Under the pieces are notes generated by a model, which searched no databases, was not told the origin of the DNA, and saw nothing but the letters and a program-made list of their open reading frames with translations. A DNA stretch of 64,000 nt, from positions 1 through 64,000 of the forward strand of contig NZ_FCOE02000003.1 in NCBI RefSeq assembly GCF_001544915.2, given 5' to 3'. A program made the translations under genes and the position numbers. This document shows positions 46,213 to 57,125 of the stretch, piece after piece; the stretch's first letter is position 1; each line of letters opens with the position of its first letter. The DNA comes from Caballeronia pedi. Its GTDB lineage: Bacteria > Pseudomonadota > Gammaproteobacteria > Burkholderiales > Burkholderiaceae.

Positions 46213-46987
46213 CCACGCCTTCGTCCGCATCGACAAGCGCGGTCCGGTTGCGATCGTCACGCTCGATCGGCCTGAAAAGCTCAACTCGCTCACGCCGCTG
46301 ATGCTTGAGCAACTCGAAGCCGCCGCCGCACAGCTTGAAGCGGATGGCAGTCTGCGCGCCGTCGTGCTGACCGGGGCCGGCGAACGGGCTTTCTGCGTCG
46401 GTGCAGATATCAACGAATGGTCCGCCCTCGCGCCGCTTGATATGTGGCGAGTCTGGGTCACGCGCGGACATCGCATCTTTGACCGTTGGGCTGCGCTGCG
46501 CCTGCCGGTGGTCGCGGCTATCAATGGCCACGCGTTCGGGGGCGGCCTCGAACTTGCCGCAGTCGCCGACGTGCGAGTGACCGACCCGGCTGCGACCTTT
46601 GCGCTGCCTGAAGCGAGCATCGCGACATGTCCTGGCTGGTCTGGAACGCAGCGACTCGTGTCTCTCATCGGACCCGGTCACGTGAAGTCGATGGCACTTA
46701 CCGCACGGCGCATCGACGCCCAGCGCGCCTATGCAATCGGCCTCGTCGACGAAGTATCGGAAGCGGCCAAGTCGCTCGACGCGGCCATCGCCGTCGCCGA
46801 GCAGATCGCGACGCTCGCGCCCGTCTCCGCGCAACTCACGAAGCAACTGATCAACGCGGCCGCAGGCTTCAATGCCGGCTCCACGCTTGAGGCGATGGCC
46901 GGCGCACTTTCTGCCACCACGCAAGACGCCCGCGAGGGTATGGCTAGTTTCCGCGAACGCCGCAAGGCGCAATACGAGGGTCAATGA
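46205..46987 (+). CDS. Enoyl-CoA hydratase/isomerase (crotonase) family protein 1
   Basis: 260 residues. Both catalytic Glu positions of the hydratase are kept: GHAFGGGLELAAVADVRV and FALPEASIATCPGWSGTQRL. Oxyanion-hole block CVGADINEW. It could be a hydratase, isomerase or a hydratase/lyase of the feruloyl-CoA kind; the following aldehyde dehydrogenase would fit a lyase. Start overlaps the CoA-transferase. Confidence 0.92.
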   Translation: MADHAFVRIDKRGPVAIVTLDRPEKLNSLTPLMLEQLEAAAAQLEADGSLRAVVLTGAGERAFCVGADINEWSALAPLDMWRVWVTRGHRIFDRWAALRLPVVAAINGHAFGGGLELAAVADVRVTDPAATFALPEASIATCPGWSGTQRLVSLIGPGHVKSMALTARRIDAQRAYAIGLVDEVSEAAKSLDAAIAVAEQIATLAPVSAQLTKQLINAAAGFNAGSTLEAMAGALSATTQDAREGMASFRERRKAQYEGQ

Positions 46988-46988
46988 A

Positions 46989-48527
46989 ATGAGTCAGGTC
47001 GCTATCCCCGCCGCAACGGCGCTGCTCGAGAATGCGAAGCCGCTGCAACACAAAGCGTTCGCCGGAAAGATGTTCATCGATGGCCAATGGAAAGACGCCG
47101 CGAGCGGCGCGCGTTTCGAACGCAGCAGCCCGGCCCACGGACAAGTCGTCAGTTCCTTTCCCGAAGCCACGGGCGAAGACGTCGAAGCCGCGATTCATGC
47201 CGCTGACGTCGCTTTCAAGAAAGGCCCATGGCCCAGGATGAAGGGCGTCGAGCGTGCTCGCGCGTTGCTCGTCGTCGCCGAGGGCATCAAAGCACGGGTC
47301 GAAGAGATGTCGTTGCTCGAATCGCTTGAGACCGGCAAGCCGCTCACGCAAGCGCGTGGCGAAGTCTCGGGTTGCGTCGATCTCTGGCAGTACGCCGCGA
47401 GCCTCGCCCGCACGACAAGCGGCGACGCTTACGATTCGCTCGGCGAGGACATGCTGGGGATCGTCCTGCGTCAGCCCATCGGCGTGGTCGGGTTGATCAC
47501 CCCGTGGAATTTCCCCATCTGGATTCTTTCGCAGAAGCTTCCGTTTGCCCTTGCCGCAGGCTGCACCTGCGTCATCAAGCCGAGCGAACTGACTTCGAGC
47601 ACGACCGTCATTCTCGCGGAAATTATCGAGCAAGCCGGCGTTCCGAAGGGCGTCGTGAACGTCGTCACCGGCAAGGGGCCGACGGTCGGCCAGCCGCTCG
47701 CAGAACACCCGGCCATCGGCATGCTGTCTTTCACCGGTTCGACGCGCGTCGGCGGACTGCTCGGCGGCATCGCGTCGAAGCAGTTGAAGAAGGTGGCGCT
47801 CGAACTCGGCGGAAAGAATCCGCAGATCGTATTCCCCGACTGCGATTGGGACGCGATGGTCGATGCCGTTGTGTTCGGCGTCTATTTCAACGCGGGTGAA
47901 TGCTGCAACAGTGGTAGCCGTGTTCTGGTGCACGAGTCGATAGCGGAGAAGTTCGCCCAGGCGGTCGTCGAGCGCGCGCAGCAGGTTCCGGTCGGCGATC
48001 CTCTGCACCCCGATACCAAAATCGGCGCCATCGTCAGTGAGAACCAGCTTGGCGAAATTCTCGCGAACATCGACAAGGGCATAGCCGCTGGTGCACGTGT
48101 GCGTCTGGGCGGCAAGCGCTACGACGCCAAGGGCCTTTACCTCGAGCCAACCATCATCAGCGACGTCACGCCCGAGATGAGCATTGCACGCGACGAGATC
48201 TTCGGTCCCGTTCTCTCGATCGTGACGTTCAAGGACGTCGAAGGAGCGATCGAGATCGCCAACGACTCGGCGTATGGGCTGTCGGCTGCCGTCTGGAGCA
48301 ATGACATCAACACGTGTCTCACGGTCGCACGCGGCGTCGATGCCGGGACCGTATGGGTCAACACGTTCCTCGACGGTTATCCGGAACTGCCCTTCGGCGG
48401 ATTCAAGTCGAGCGGCGTCGGGCGCGAACTCGGCAAGCAAGCGGTCGAGGACTACACCGAAACCAAAACCATCCAGCTGCACATCGGCGCACGCAAGAAC
48501 TGGTGGCTGCCCCAGTCCACCAAGTGA
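46989..48527 (+). CDS. NAD(P)-dependent aldehyde dehydrogenase
   Basis: 512 residues from the ATG at 46989, directly after the hydratase stop. Asn174 (TPWNFP), Glu272 (LELGGKNP) and catalytic Cys306 (NAGECCNSGS) are present, as are GSTRVGG and EIFGPVLSI. Cytoplasmic oxidation of an aldehyde to the acid. A frame from 46872 overlaps the hydratase and is rejected. In the operon it may oxidise an aldehyde released by the GMC enzyme, the SDR or the crotonase. Confidence 0.94.
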   Translation: MSQVAIPAATALLENAKPLQHKAFAGKMFIDGQWKDAASGARFERSSPAHGQVVSSFPEATGEDVEAAIHAADVAFKKGPWPRMKGVERARALLVVAEGIKARVEEMSLLESLETGKPLTQARGEVSGCVDLWQYAASLARTTSGDAYDSLGEDMLGIVLRQPIGVVGLITPWNFPIWILSQKLPFALAAGCTCVIKPSELTSSTTVILAEIIEQAGVPKGVVNVVTGKGPTVGQPLAEHPAIGMLSFTGSTRVGGLLGGIASKQLKKVALELGGKNPQIVFPDCDWDAMVDAVVFGVYFNAGECCNSGSRVLVHESIAEKFAQAVVERAQQVPVGDPLHPDTKIGAIVSENQLGEILANIDKGIAAGARVRLGGKRYDAKGLYLEPTIISDVTPEMSIARDEIFGPVLSIVTFKDVEGAIEIANDSAYGLSAAVWSNDINTCLTVARGVDAGTVWVNTFLDGYPELPFGGFKSSGVGRELGKQAVEDYTETKTIQLHIGARKNWWLPQSTK

Positions 48528-48577
48528 CATTCATATACGAACGCTCCCGTCGCGGGGCGATCAACAAGGAGACGAAG

Positions 48578-49831
48578 ATGTTCAAGAAGCGTATTGCCGC
48601 CGTCGCGGCTGGATTGTTCGCGTGCCACGCACTCTCGGCAATCGCCGCCGACAAGCAAGTGGAAGTGATGCACTGGTGGACCTCCGGCGGCGAGGCCAAA
48701 GCGCTGGGTGTTCTGAAAGACAACCTGAAGCAGAGAGGCTATTCCTGGAAAGATAGCCCGATCGCGGGTGGTGGTGGCGAAGCCGCGCGTACGGTGTTGC
48801 GCGCGCGCATAGCATCGAACAATCCGCCGGACGCGGTGCAGATGCTGGGTTTCAGCGTGCTGGATTACGCGGAGCAGGATCTGCTCACGAACCTGGACAG
48901 CATCGCCAAAAAGGGCGACTGGGACAAGCAGGTGCCCGCCCCGCTGCAGCGCTTCTCCAAGGCAGATGGTCACTGGTATGGCGTGCCGATCGACGTGCAT
49001 AGCGACAACTGGATCTGGGCTAACAAGAAGATCTTCGATGAGCTGAAGCTCACGCCGCCACAAACCTTCGAAGAACTCGTTGCGGACGCAGACAAGATTC
49101 GCAAGGCGGGCTATATCCCTCTGGCTCACGGCGGACAGGCGTGGCAGGAAGCAACCATTTTCGACAGCGCAGTGATGTCGGCAGGTGGTCCCAAGTTTTA
49201 CAACGAAGCACTGATCAAGCTCGACCCCAAGGCGCTCGGCTCCAAGACGATGGAGAAAGCGTTCGACCAGTTGCGCGCGTTGCGCGGCATGGTCGACCCG
49301 AATTTCCCCGGTCGCGACTGGAACCTTGCCACCTCGATGGTCATCAATGGAAAGGCCGCCATGCAGATCATGGGCGACTGGGCGAAAGGGGAGTTTGCCA
49401 GCGCAGGCAAGAAGCCGGGCGTGGATTTCCTTTGCATGCGATATCCCGGTACACAGGGCAATTTCATCTTCGTGACGGATCAGTTCGCCACCTTCAAGGC
49501 TGGCAATGAGCGGCAGGCTGGACAGTACGCCTTCGCCGAGGCCGTCATGGACCCGAAGGTTCAGGCCCAGTTCAACCAGATCAAAGGCTCGGTACCGGCA
49601 CGTCTTGATGTACCCGCCGATGGCTTCGATGAATGCGGCCAGAAGTCGATGGCCGACATGCGAACGGCGCTCAAGAACGGCACGATGGTCGGCAGCTTCG
49701 CCCACGGTCAGGCGATGCCCGAAGCATCGAAAACAGCGGTCTACGACGTAGTCACGCACTTCTTCAATTCGAATCAGTCGTCGGGCGACGCCGTGAAGTC
49801 GCTCGTCACGGCTGTGCAGAATTCGAAGTGA
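48578..49831 (+). CDS. Sugar-type ABC transporter substrate-binding protein
   Basis: 417 residues. Signal peptide MFKKRIAAVAAGLFACHALSAIAA, then the family 1 solute-binding fold (EVMHWWTSGGEAKALGVLKDNL, GVPIDVHSDNWIWANKK, GDWAKGEF). The ATG at 48578 has AAGGAGACG. Such proteins bind mono- or oligosaccharides or polyols. A hairpin lies in the 77-bp gap before the first permease gene. Confidence 0.93.
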   Translation: MFKKRIAAVAAGLFACHALSAIAADKQVEVMHWWTSGGEAKALGVLKDNLKQRGYSWKDSPIAGGGGEAARTVLRARIASNNPPDAVQMLGFSVLDYAEQDLLTNLDSIAKKGDWDKQVPAPLQRFSKADGHWYGVPIDVHSDNWIWANKKIFDELKLTPPQTFEELVADADKIRKAGYIPLAHGGQAWQEATIFDSAVMSAGGPKFYNEALIKLDPKALGSKTMEKAFDQLRALRGMVDPNFPGRDWNLATSMVINGKAAMQIMGDWAKGEFASAGKKPGVDFLCMRYPGTQGNFIFVTDQFATFKAGNERQAGQYAFAEAVMDPKVQAQFNQIKGSVPARLDVPADGFDECGQKSMADMRTALKNGTMVGSFAHGQAMPEASKTAVYDVVTHFFNSNQSSGDAVKSLVTAVQNSK

Positions 49832-49849
49832 CGATCTAGCCGGTCAGGT

Positions 49850-49870
49850 GGGGCGGAAAGCGTCCGCTCC
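49850..49870 (+). promoter_or_regulatory. Stem-loop between SBP and permease genes
   Basis: GGGGCGGA and TCCGCTCC pair over 8 bp (one G-U) around AAGCG. No T-run, so more likely an mRNA stabiliser or attenuator that raises binding-protein level over permeases than a full terminator. Confidence 0.5.
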
Positions 49871-49908
49871 TCTCTCGTGTTCGATGTTCTCGATGTGCAG
49901 GTGAAATC

Positions 49909-50874
49909 ATGCTCTTACACTCTCGCGCCACGTCTGTCGATTCGGCAAAGTCCCCTGCTCGAGCAGAGGAGGCTGGAAAAAAGCGCTCTGCGCGAAACGC
50001 CTTCGAAGCTTTGCTCCCAAAGCTGGTGCTCAGCCCGACGCTCATTATCACGCTGGTGTTCGTCTACGGCTTCATCGTATGGACATCGGTTCTCTCGTTC
50101 ACACGGTCCCGCGGATTCGCGACCTTCAAATGGGCAGGGTTCTTTCAATATGCGCGGGTATGGGAGCATCCTCGCTGGCATGTCGCTGTGGAGAATCTCG
50201 GCATCTACGCGTCGCTGTACGTGGTCCTGTGTCTCGCCATCGGCCTCGCGCTCGCGATCCTTCTGGACCAGCGGATCCGTGCGGAAGGTTACTTGCGTGC
50301 AATCTTTCTCTACCCGATGGCGCTGTCATTCATCGTCACCGGCACCGCGTGGAAGTGGATTCTCAATCCCGGACTTGGCCTCACCAAGCTCTTTCACGAC
50401 TGGGGTTGGACGAGCTTCCAGTTCGACTGGATCATCAGCGACGACATGGCGATCTACACCGTCGTTATCGCGGCAGTATGGCAGGCATCCGGGTTTGTGA
50501 TGGCCATGTTTCTTGCCGGCTTGCGCGGCATCGACCAGGAGCAGATCAAGGCCGCGTCGATCGACGGCGCACGGATGCCTTCGATCTATCGACGGATCAT
50601 CATCCCGCAACTGCGCCCGGTCTTCATCTCCGCACTCGTGATTCTGGTTCACCTGGCGGTGAAGAGCTACGAGCTGGTGATTGCCTTGACGGGTGCGGGA
50701 CCCGGTTACTCGACCGAACTCCCATCGACGTTCATGTACTCGTTCACGTTCACTCGCAACGAGCTGGGCATGGGAGCCGCGAGCGCCGTGATGATGCTCT
50801 GTACCGTCGCCGCGATCATGGTGCCGTACCTCTACTCGGAAATGCGCCCACGCCGTTCCGGCGGCGGCCACTGA
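49909..50874 (+). CDS. Sugar ABC transporter permease 1 (MalF/UgpA-like)
   Basis: 321 residues, a basic Ser/Ala leader then six membrane helices. The EAA loop IKAASIDGARMPSIYRRIIIPQLRP is intact. Start ATG at 49909. Inner membrane, pairs with the following permease. Confidence 0.93.
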   Translation: MLLHSRATSVDSAKSPARAEEAGKKRSARNAFEALLPKLVLSPTLIITLVFVYGFIVWTSVLSFTRSRGFATFKWAGFFQYARVWEHPRWHVAVENLGIYASLYVVLCLAIGLALAILLDQRIRAEGYLRAIFLYPMALSFIVTGTAWKWILNPGLGLTKLFHDWGWTSFQFDWIISDDMAIYTVVIAAVWQASGFVMAMFLAGLRGIDQEQIKAASIDGARMPSIYRRIIIPQLRPVFISALVILVHLAVKSYELVIALTGAGPGYSTELPSTFMYSFTFTRNELGMGAASAVMMLCTVAAIMVPYLYSEMRPRRSGGGH

Positions 50875-50914
50875 AGCAATTCATATCTATCCACGGAGCC
50901 TGAAGGAGACAAGC

Positions 50915-51808
50915 ATGGCTGCCAAGACCTGGGACTCGCCACAGATGGTGGTGGGAAAGCATAACAACGTGTCGCGCATCGTCATCTATTCGATGCTCGT
51001 GATCGTCGCAATCGTGTATCTCGTACCGCTCGTCGTGATGTTGCTGACCTCGTTCAAGCCGCTTCCAGAGGTCTATGCAGGCAACATCCTCGCACTTCCG
51101 CATGAATGGACGCTCGCTGCATGGGAGAAAGCCTGGGGTTCTGCTTGTGTCGGCCTCGACTGCTCCGGTGTAAAGGGCTTCTTCTGGAATTCGTTCCGGA
51201 TGGTCTTCTCAGCGGTTTTCCTTTCGACGCTGATCGGTGCGCTGAATGGCTACGTGTTGACGAAGTGGCGCTTCAAGGGCGACAACGTCCTGTTTGCGCT
51301 CGTCCTGTTCGGTTGCTTCATCCCGTTTCAGATCGTGCTGATCCCGATGGCGACGTTTCTCGGCAAGATCGGCCTCGCTCAATCGATTACCGGACTTGTC
51401 TTCGTGCATGTCGTCTACGGTCTCTGCTTCACGACGCTGTACTTCCGCAACTACTACATCGCGTTTCCCGATGAGCTCGTGAAGGCCGCGATGATCGACG
51501 GTGCGCGCTTCTTCCGGATCTTCTTTCGAATCCTTCTGCCGAACTCGGTGCCCATCATTACCGTGACCGTGATCTGGCAGTTCACGAACATCTGGAATGA
51601 CTTCCTGTTCGGCGCGTCATTCACGACCGGTGCATCGGCGCCAATCACGGTGGCGCTCAACAACATCGTCAACACTTCGACTGGCGTCAAGGAATACAAC
51701 GTGCAGATGGCCACCGCGATGATCGCGGCGCTTCCCACGCTGCTCGTCTACGTCGTTGGAGGTCGTTATTTCGTCCGCGGTTTGATGGCTGGTTCGGTCA
51801 AGGGGTAA
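50915..51808 (+). CDS. Sugar ABC transporter permease 2 (MalG/UgpE-like)
   Basis: 297 residues, six helices, EAA loop [33 protein letters not shown]-like insertion with two Cys (about 73-80, CVGLDCSG) lies in the first outer loop. AAGGAGA precedes the ATG at 50915. The ATPase gene follows after 5 bp. Confidence 0.93.
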   Translation: MAAKTWDSPQMVVGKHNNVSRIVIYSMLVIVAIVYLVPLVVMLLTSFKPLPEVYAGNILALPHEWTLAAWEKAWGSACVGLDCSGVKGFFWNSFRMVFSAVFLSTLIGALNGYVLTKWRFKGDNVLFALVLFGCFIPFQIVLIPMATFLGKIGLAQSITGLVFVHVVYGLCFTTLYFRNYYIAFPDELVKAAMIDGARFFRIFFRILLPNSVPIITVTVIWQFTNIWNDFLFGASFTTGASAPITVALNNIVNTSTGVKEYNVQMATAMIAALPTLLVYVVGGRYFVRGLMAGSVKG

Positions 51809-51813
51809 TCATC

Positions 51814-52920
<1,107 letters not shown>

Positions 52921-52943
52921 TCGATGACTGGGACGGTGGACTT

Positions 52944-53723
52944 ATGAGCAAGTCGAATGGACCAAGCCCGACCGCGCTGGTGACGGGCGGGCGCAGAGGA
53001 ATTGGCCGATCGATCTGTGTCGAACTGGCGCGTCGCGGCTTCGCCGTCGTGCTGACCGACGTGACCGATGACGAAGACGCGCAGGCGACGTGCGATCTCA
53101 TCCGCAACGAGGGACAAGCTGCGCTTTTCGTTCGCAGCGACCTGAGCGATGTCCAATCGCACGCGGCAATTGTGGACGCTGCCATCGGCTTCAAGGGCAG
53201 TGTGGAGTGCCTCGTGAATAACGCTGGCGTGGGTTCGCCAAGTCGCGGCGACCTGCTCGACGTTCGACCCGAAGCGTTCGACACCGTGCTCGGCATCAAC
53301 CTTCGTGGCACGTTCTTCATGACGCAAGCTGTCGCGCGGCACATGAGCACAACGACATCGAACTTCGCGCGCTCGATCGTGACTGTCTCTTCAGTCTCGG
53401 CACAGATGGCCTCGCCCGAGCGAGGGGAGTACTGCCTGTCGAAATCCGCTTTGCCGATGCTCACGCAACTCTTCGCGCTGCGCTTGGCGAAATCGGACAT
53501 CGGCGTATTCGAGGTCCGGCCCGGAATCATCCGGACGCCGATGACCGCGGGCGTTGCACAGAAGTACGAGGCCCGATTCGAGGAAGGGCTGGTTCCTGCC
53601 GCCCGTTGGGGCGAAAGTGAGGAAGTGGCTCGCGCGGTCGCGACACTCGCCGACGGATCGCTCCCGTTCTGCACAGGCAGCGTGTTGCATGTTGACGGTG
53701 GCCTTTCCATCCCTGCATTTTGA
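52944..53723 (+). CDS. Short-chain dehydrogenase/reductase
   Basis: 259 residues from the ATG at 52944 (GGTGGA upstream); a TTG at 52917 would overlap the ATPase. Nucleotide motif TGGRRGIG (14-21), NNAG, Ser150 and Tyr163-x3-Lys167 catalytic residues, and PGIIRTPMT. C-terminal SVLHVDGGLSI typical of classical SDRs. Likely a sugar or polyol dehydrogenase in the pathway. Confidence 0.92.
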   Translation: MSKSNGPSPTALVTGGRRGIGRSICVELARRGFAVVLTDVTDDEDAQATCDLIRNEGQAALFVRSDLSDVQSHAAIVDAAIGFKGSVECLVNNAGVGSPSRGDLLDVRPEAFDTVLGINLRGTFFMTQAVARHMSTTTSNFARSIVTVSSVSAQMASPERGEYCLSKSALPMLTQLFALRLAKSDIGVFEVRPGIIRTPMTAGVAQKYEARFEEGLVPAARWGESEEVARAVATLADGSLPFCTGSVLHVDGGLSIPAF

Positions 53724-53734
53724 GCGTGACCGAC

Positions 53735-55426
53735 ATGAATACGACGACATATGACTACGTGATCGTGGGCGGCGGCTCGGCTGGATGCGTGCTCGCGAAT
53801 CGCTTAAGCGCAGACCCCGCGGTGAAAGTGCTTCTTCTTGAAGCGGGTGGTTCCGATCGGCACCCCTTCTTTGCGATGCCAGCGGGCTTCGCGAAGATGA
53901 CGAAGGGAATCGGGTCGTGGGGCTGGCACACCGTGCCTCAGAAGCACCTGAACAACCGCGTCCTTCGTTTTACGCAAGCGAAGGTGATTGGCGGTGGCTC
54001 GTCAATCAACGCACAACTGTATACGCGTGGCGTGCCTGCTGACTATGACGACTGGGTCAGCAAAGCCGGGGCGACCGGCTGGTCCTATCGCGAGGTATTG
54101 CCGTATTTCAAGCGTTCCGAAAACAATCAGCGCTTCGCGAACGAGTTTCATGCCTACGGTGGCCCGCTGGGTGTCTCCAATCCCATCAGCCCGCTGCCTA
54201 TCTGCGAAGCGTTTTTCCAGGCGGGGCAGGAGTTAGGTATTCCGTTTAACCCTGACTTCAATGGAGCTTCCCAAGAGGGACTTGGCTACTATCAGCTAAC
54301 ACAACTCGACGCACGTCGTTCGTCAGCAGCGACGAGTTTCATCAAGCCGGTGCTCGGACGATCTAACCTCACCGTGCAAATGGCCACACGCACGTTACGC
54401 GTGATCGTAGAGGGCAATCGCGCGATAGGTGTCGAGGTGGTGGTCGGCGACAATCGCGACACGCAAATCATCAGAGCCGCACGAGAGGTGATCGTCTCTT
54501 CTGGCGCGATCGGCTCACCGAAGCTGTTGCTTCAATCGGGCATCGGCCCCGTAGCGCACGTCCAGTCTGTCGGGATCAAGCCAGTCCATGATCTGCGCGG
54601 CGTCGGCGACAATCTCCAGGATCACCTGGACCTGTTTGTCATTTCTGAATGCACAGGCGATCACACCTACGACAAATACAACAAGCTGCATCACGCCGCG
54701 TGGGCTGCGTTGCAATACCTCGTGTTGAAAAAGGGCCCGGTTGCGTCGAGCCTCTTTGAAACGGGCGGCTTCTGGTATGCAGACCGTGACTCGCCCGACC
54801 GTGACCGTTCGCCTGATATCCAGTTCCATCTTGGACTTGGTTCGGGTATCGAGGCGGGTATGGCCAAGCTACAGAACGCAGGGGTTACGCTGAACACGGC
54901 TTATCTGCGGCCACGGTCGCGCGGCACGGTGCGTCTCGCAAGCAGCAATCCCGCAGACGCGCCTCTGCTTGACCCGAACTACTGGTCAGACCCGCATGAC
55001 CGGGACATGGCCATCAAGGGATTGCGTTTGGCTCGCGACATTCTCAACGCACCCGCCATGAAGCGCTTCGTGCAGACCGAAGTCCTTCCGGGATCACGGG
55101 TCAATAGCGATCAGGAACTTTTCGAATACGCGTGTGCGAATGCAAAGACCGACCATCACCCGGTTGGTACATGTCGGATGGGACAGGTCAATGATCCGGA
55201 CGCGGTGGTGACGCCCGACCTGCGGCTGATCGGTGTTGATGGCCTGCGAGTCGTCGATGCGTCTGTGATGCCCTTTGTGCCCTCCTGCAACACCAATGCG
55301 CCGACCATCATGGTCGCCGAGAAGGCCGCAGACATGATCATTCAATCCGCGTCCGGGAGTCATTCCGCACCCACGGTTGCGCCGGTCGCGAACCTGTCAG
55401 ACTTCGCCATTCCTTCCAGACACTGA
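53735..55426 (+). CDS. GMC-family FAD oxidoreductase (alcohol/choline dehydrogenase-like)
   Basis: 563 residues from the ATG at 53735; a TTG at 53720 overlaps the SDR stop. FAD-binding GGGSAGCVLANRL, GGGSSINAQLYTRG (GMC signature 1), SSGAIGSPKLLLQSGIG (signature 2), catalytic His region DHHPVGTCRMG (His474/475) and Asn521 in CNTNAPT. Oxidises a primary alcohol to an aldehyde, plausibly feeding the aldehyde dehydrogenase. Choline dehydrogenase is one of several possible relatives; context favours a polyol or alkanol. Confidence 0.92.
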   Translation: MNTTTYDYVIVGGGSAGCVLANRLSADPAVKVLLLEAGGSDRHPFFAMPAGFAKMTKGIGSWGWHTVPQKHLNNRVLRFTQAKVIGGGSSINAQLYTRGVPADYDDWVSKAGATGWSYREVLPYFKRSENNQRFANEFHAYGGPLGVSNPISPLPICEAFFQAGQELGIPFNPDFNGASQEGLGYYQLTQLDARRSSAATSFIKPVLGRSNLTVQMATRTLRVIVEGNRAIGVEVVVGDNRDTQIIRAAREVIVSSGAIGSPKLLLQSGIGPVAHVQSVGIKPVHDLRGVGDNLQDHLDLFVISECTGDHTYDKYNKLHHAAWAALQYLVLKKGPVASSLFETGGFWYADRDSPDRDRSPDIQFHLGLGSGIEAGMAKLQNAGVTLNTAYLRPRSRGTVRLASSNPADAPLLDPNYWSDPHDRDMAIKGLRLARDILNAPAMKRFVQTEVLPGSRVNSDQELFEYACANAKTDHHPVGTCRMGQVNDPDAVVTPDLRLIGVDGLRVVDASVMPFVPSCNTNAPTIMVAEKAADMIIQSASGSHSAPTVAPVANLSDFAIPSRH

Positions 55427-55436
55427 GAGGTACAGC

Positions 55437-56609
55437 ATGAACATCAACTTGCCACAGCGGGACGGTACGGTCCGGGCATACTCGCTTCAAAACCTCGAAG
55501 ATCAACTTCCGGGTTCGAATGCTCCGACGTTCAACAGGATCGCCTATGCTGCCGCGCACGTCGTAGTTGATCCGCGTGCTGCGTACGAGCCGTCGGGTGA
55601 TACACCCGCTGTCGATTGGGAAGCGACCCTGGCATTCCGTACCTATCTTTATAGTCTCGGATTCAAGGTCGCCGAGGCGATGGACACCGCGCAGCGCGGT
55701 ATGAGCATCGGCTGGCCTGTCGCGGCGGAATTGATCCGACGCAGTATTTCCCACGCGAAGTCGATTCCTGGCGCGGATCTCGCATGCGGCGCGGGTACCG
55801 ATCATCTGGACGGCAAGAAGGCGCATTCGCTTGATGACATCGTTGCCGCTTACAACGAGCAGTTCGAGGTTGTCGAATCCGCAGGCGGCCGCCCAATCAT
55901 GATGGCGAGCCGCGCGCTGTGTGCGGCTGCACGTTCTGCCGACGATTACAAGTACGTCTACGAGAAGATCATTTCCGCTTCGCGCGAAAAGGTCGTGCTG
56001 CATTGGCTCGGCGACGCATTTGACTCGGCGCTCGCCGGTTACTGGGGCAGCGCCGATGTCGACACCGCGATGGCCACGGTACTCGAAATCATCGCTCATC
56101 AAAAGGACAGGATTGAAGGGATCAAGATCTCTCTGCTCAATGCGGAGTATGAACGCCAGTTGCGTTCGAAGTTGCCGGAAGGCGTCGTCATGTTCACCGG
56201 CGACGACTACAACTACGGCGAGCTCATTGCCGGTGACAGCACGGGTGAGTCGCACGCATTGCTGGGAATCTTTGACCCGATCGCGCCAGTGGCGTCGAAG
56301 GCGTTGGCATCGCTGGCTCGAAACGACCTCGACACCTATCACGCGCTGATGGCACCGACTGTCACGCTGTCTCGCGAATTGTTCGTTGCACCAACTCAGT
56401 ATTACAAGGCCGGCGTCGTGTTCCTTGCATGGCTTAACGGGCATCAGAACCATTTCTCGATGGCCGGGGGAATGCAATCGGCGCGATCGGCGCTTCATTA
56501 TGCAGATGTTTTTCTTAAAGCCGATGCCGCCGGTGTGTTGATCCGCCCAGAACTCGCTGTGAAGCGGATGAAACAGTTCATGGACCTGGTCGCCGGCATC
56601 GAAAACTGA
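55437..56609 (+). CDS. DUF993 protein, DHDPS-like aldolase
   Basis: 390 residues, DUF993 family, distantly related to dihydrodipicolinate synthase/N-acetylneuraminate lyase barrels. Lys230 in RIEGIKISL is placed like the Schiff-base Lys of that superfamily (GIKD). Other marks: HWLGDAFD, GDDYNYGELIAGD, FLAWLNGHQNHFSMAGGMQSAR. Short gap after the GMC gene, last gene of the cluster. Such genes recur with Gfo/Idh and sugar importers. A retro-aldol cleavage of a keto-sugar acid is inferred. Confidence 0.87.
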   Translation: MNINLPQRDGTVRAYSLQNLEDQLPGSNAPTFNRIAYAAAHVVVDPRAAYEPSGDTPAVDWEATLAFRTYLYSLGFKVAEAMDTAQRGMSIGWPVAAELIRRSISHAKSIPGADLACGAGTDHLDGKKAHSLDDIVAAYNEQFEVVESAGGRPIMMASRALCAAARSADDYKYVYEKIISASREKVVLHWLGDAFDSALAGYWGSADVDTAMATVLEIIAHQKDRIEGIKISLLNAEYERQLRSKLPEGVVMFTGDDYNYGELIAGDSTGESHALLGIFDPIAPVASKALASLARNDLDTYHALMAPTVTLSRELFVAPTQYYKAGVVFLAWLNGHQNHFSMAGGMQSARSALHYADVFLKADAAGVLIRPELAVKRMKQFMDLVAGIEN

Positions 56610-57125
56610 GCGCTTAACGATCATCGGGTGACATCCATGCTCCATCTTTCAGAGGTCAACGCGAGAGCGATCTGACGTTTTCGGAAAGGATGCTAATTCT
56701 GAGGCGTCAGAGGAAAACGATCTGTTTTCCTCGTCTGGATGCAGCGTCGGCGAGGTCGATCGGCGAAATCGCAATCAACATGGCGCTCCGTCGTGGTCAA
56801 GCCATCTCTGTATGTGTCGCAAATCGGTCTCGGACGCTCTATCTATGCGCGCTGGACGGTTCCGAGTGCACTGATCAGGGTGACCTGCAGAAGTGCATGC
56901 AGACTGCCCTGCGATTTGAGCAAAGCTCTCTGGAGGTTGGTCTTCGGCTACGGCGAAGCAAGCGTCTGTCGAAGGCGGACAAGGGGACGCTTTCGTGGCG
57001 CAAAATCAGACTCATGGGTAACTCGCCGGAATCAGGGGTAAGCAGGATGTCAGCGAGGCGCGGATACTTGAGCCGTGGCTTAAGCAACGGATCTCGTTCA
57101 GGCATCGCTCATCGAAGGACAATTC
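56610..57125. other. Gap with UPF0303-like remnant only
   Basis: Apart from the remnant at 56690-57040 nothing is recognised. No clear terminator follows DUF993. The last bases carry the leader of the next hydratase gene (ATG at 57126, AAGGACA upstream). Confidence 0.5.
56690..57040 (+). pseudogene. UPF0303 (heme-degrading domain-like) remnant
   Basis: The frame reads LRRQRKTICFPRLDAASARSIGEIAINMA, TLYLCALDGS, and LRFEQSSLEVGLRLRR. This matches the pattern of UPF0303 proteins (FPRFDxxTAWxLG, LFFAALPG, RFHRSSYAIGLRL) with many divergences. The frame runs on past the expected end into the next gene without a stop. The ATG at 56690 touches its ribosome-like purines. Probably decayed. Confidence 0.4.

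Noticed and set aside
44398..46668. 756-codon minus-strand frame
   Set aside because: Antisense to the Gfo/Idh, CoA-transferase and hydratase genes, all of which carry catalytic motifs.
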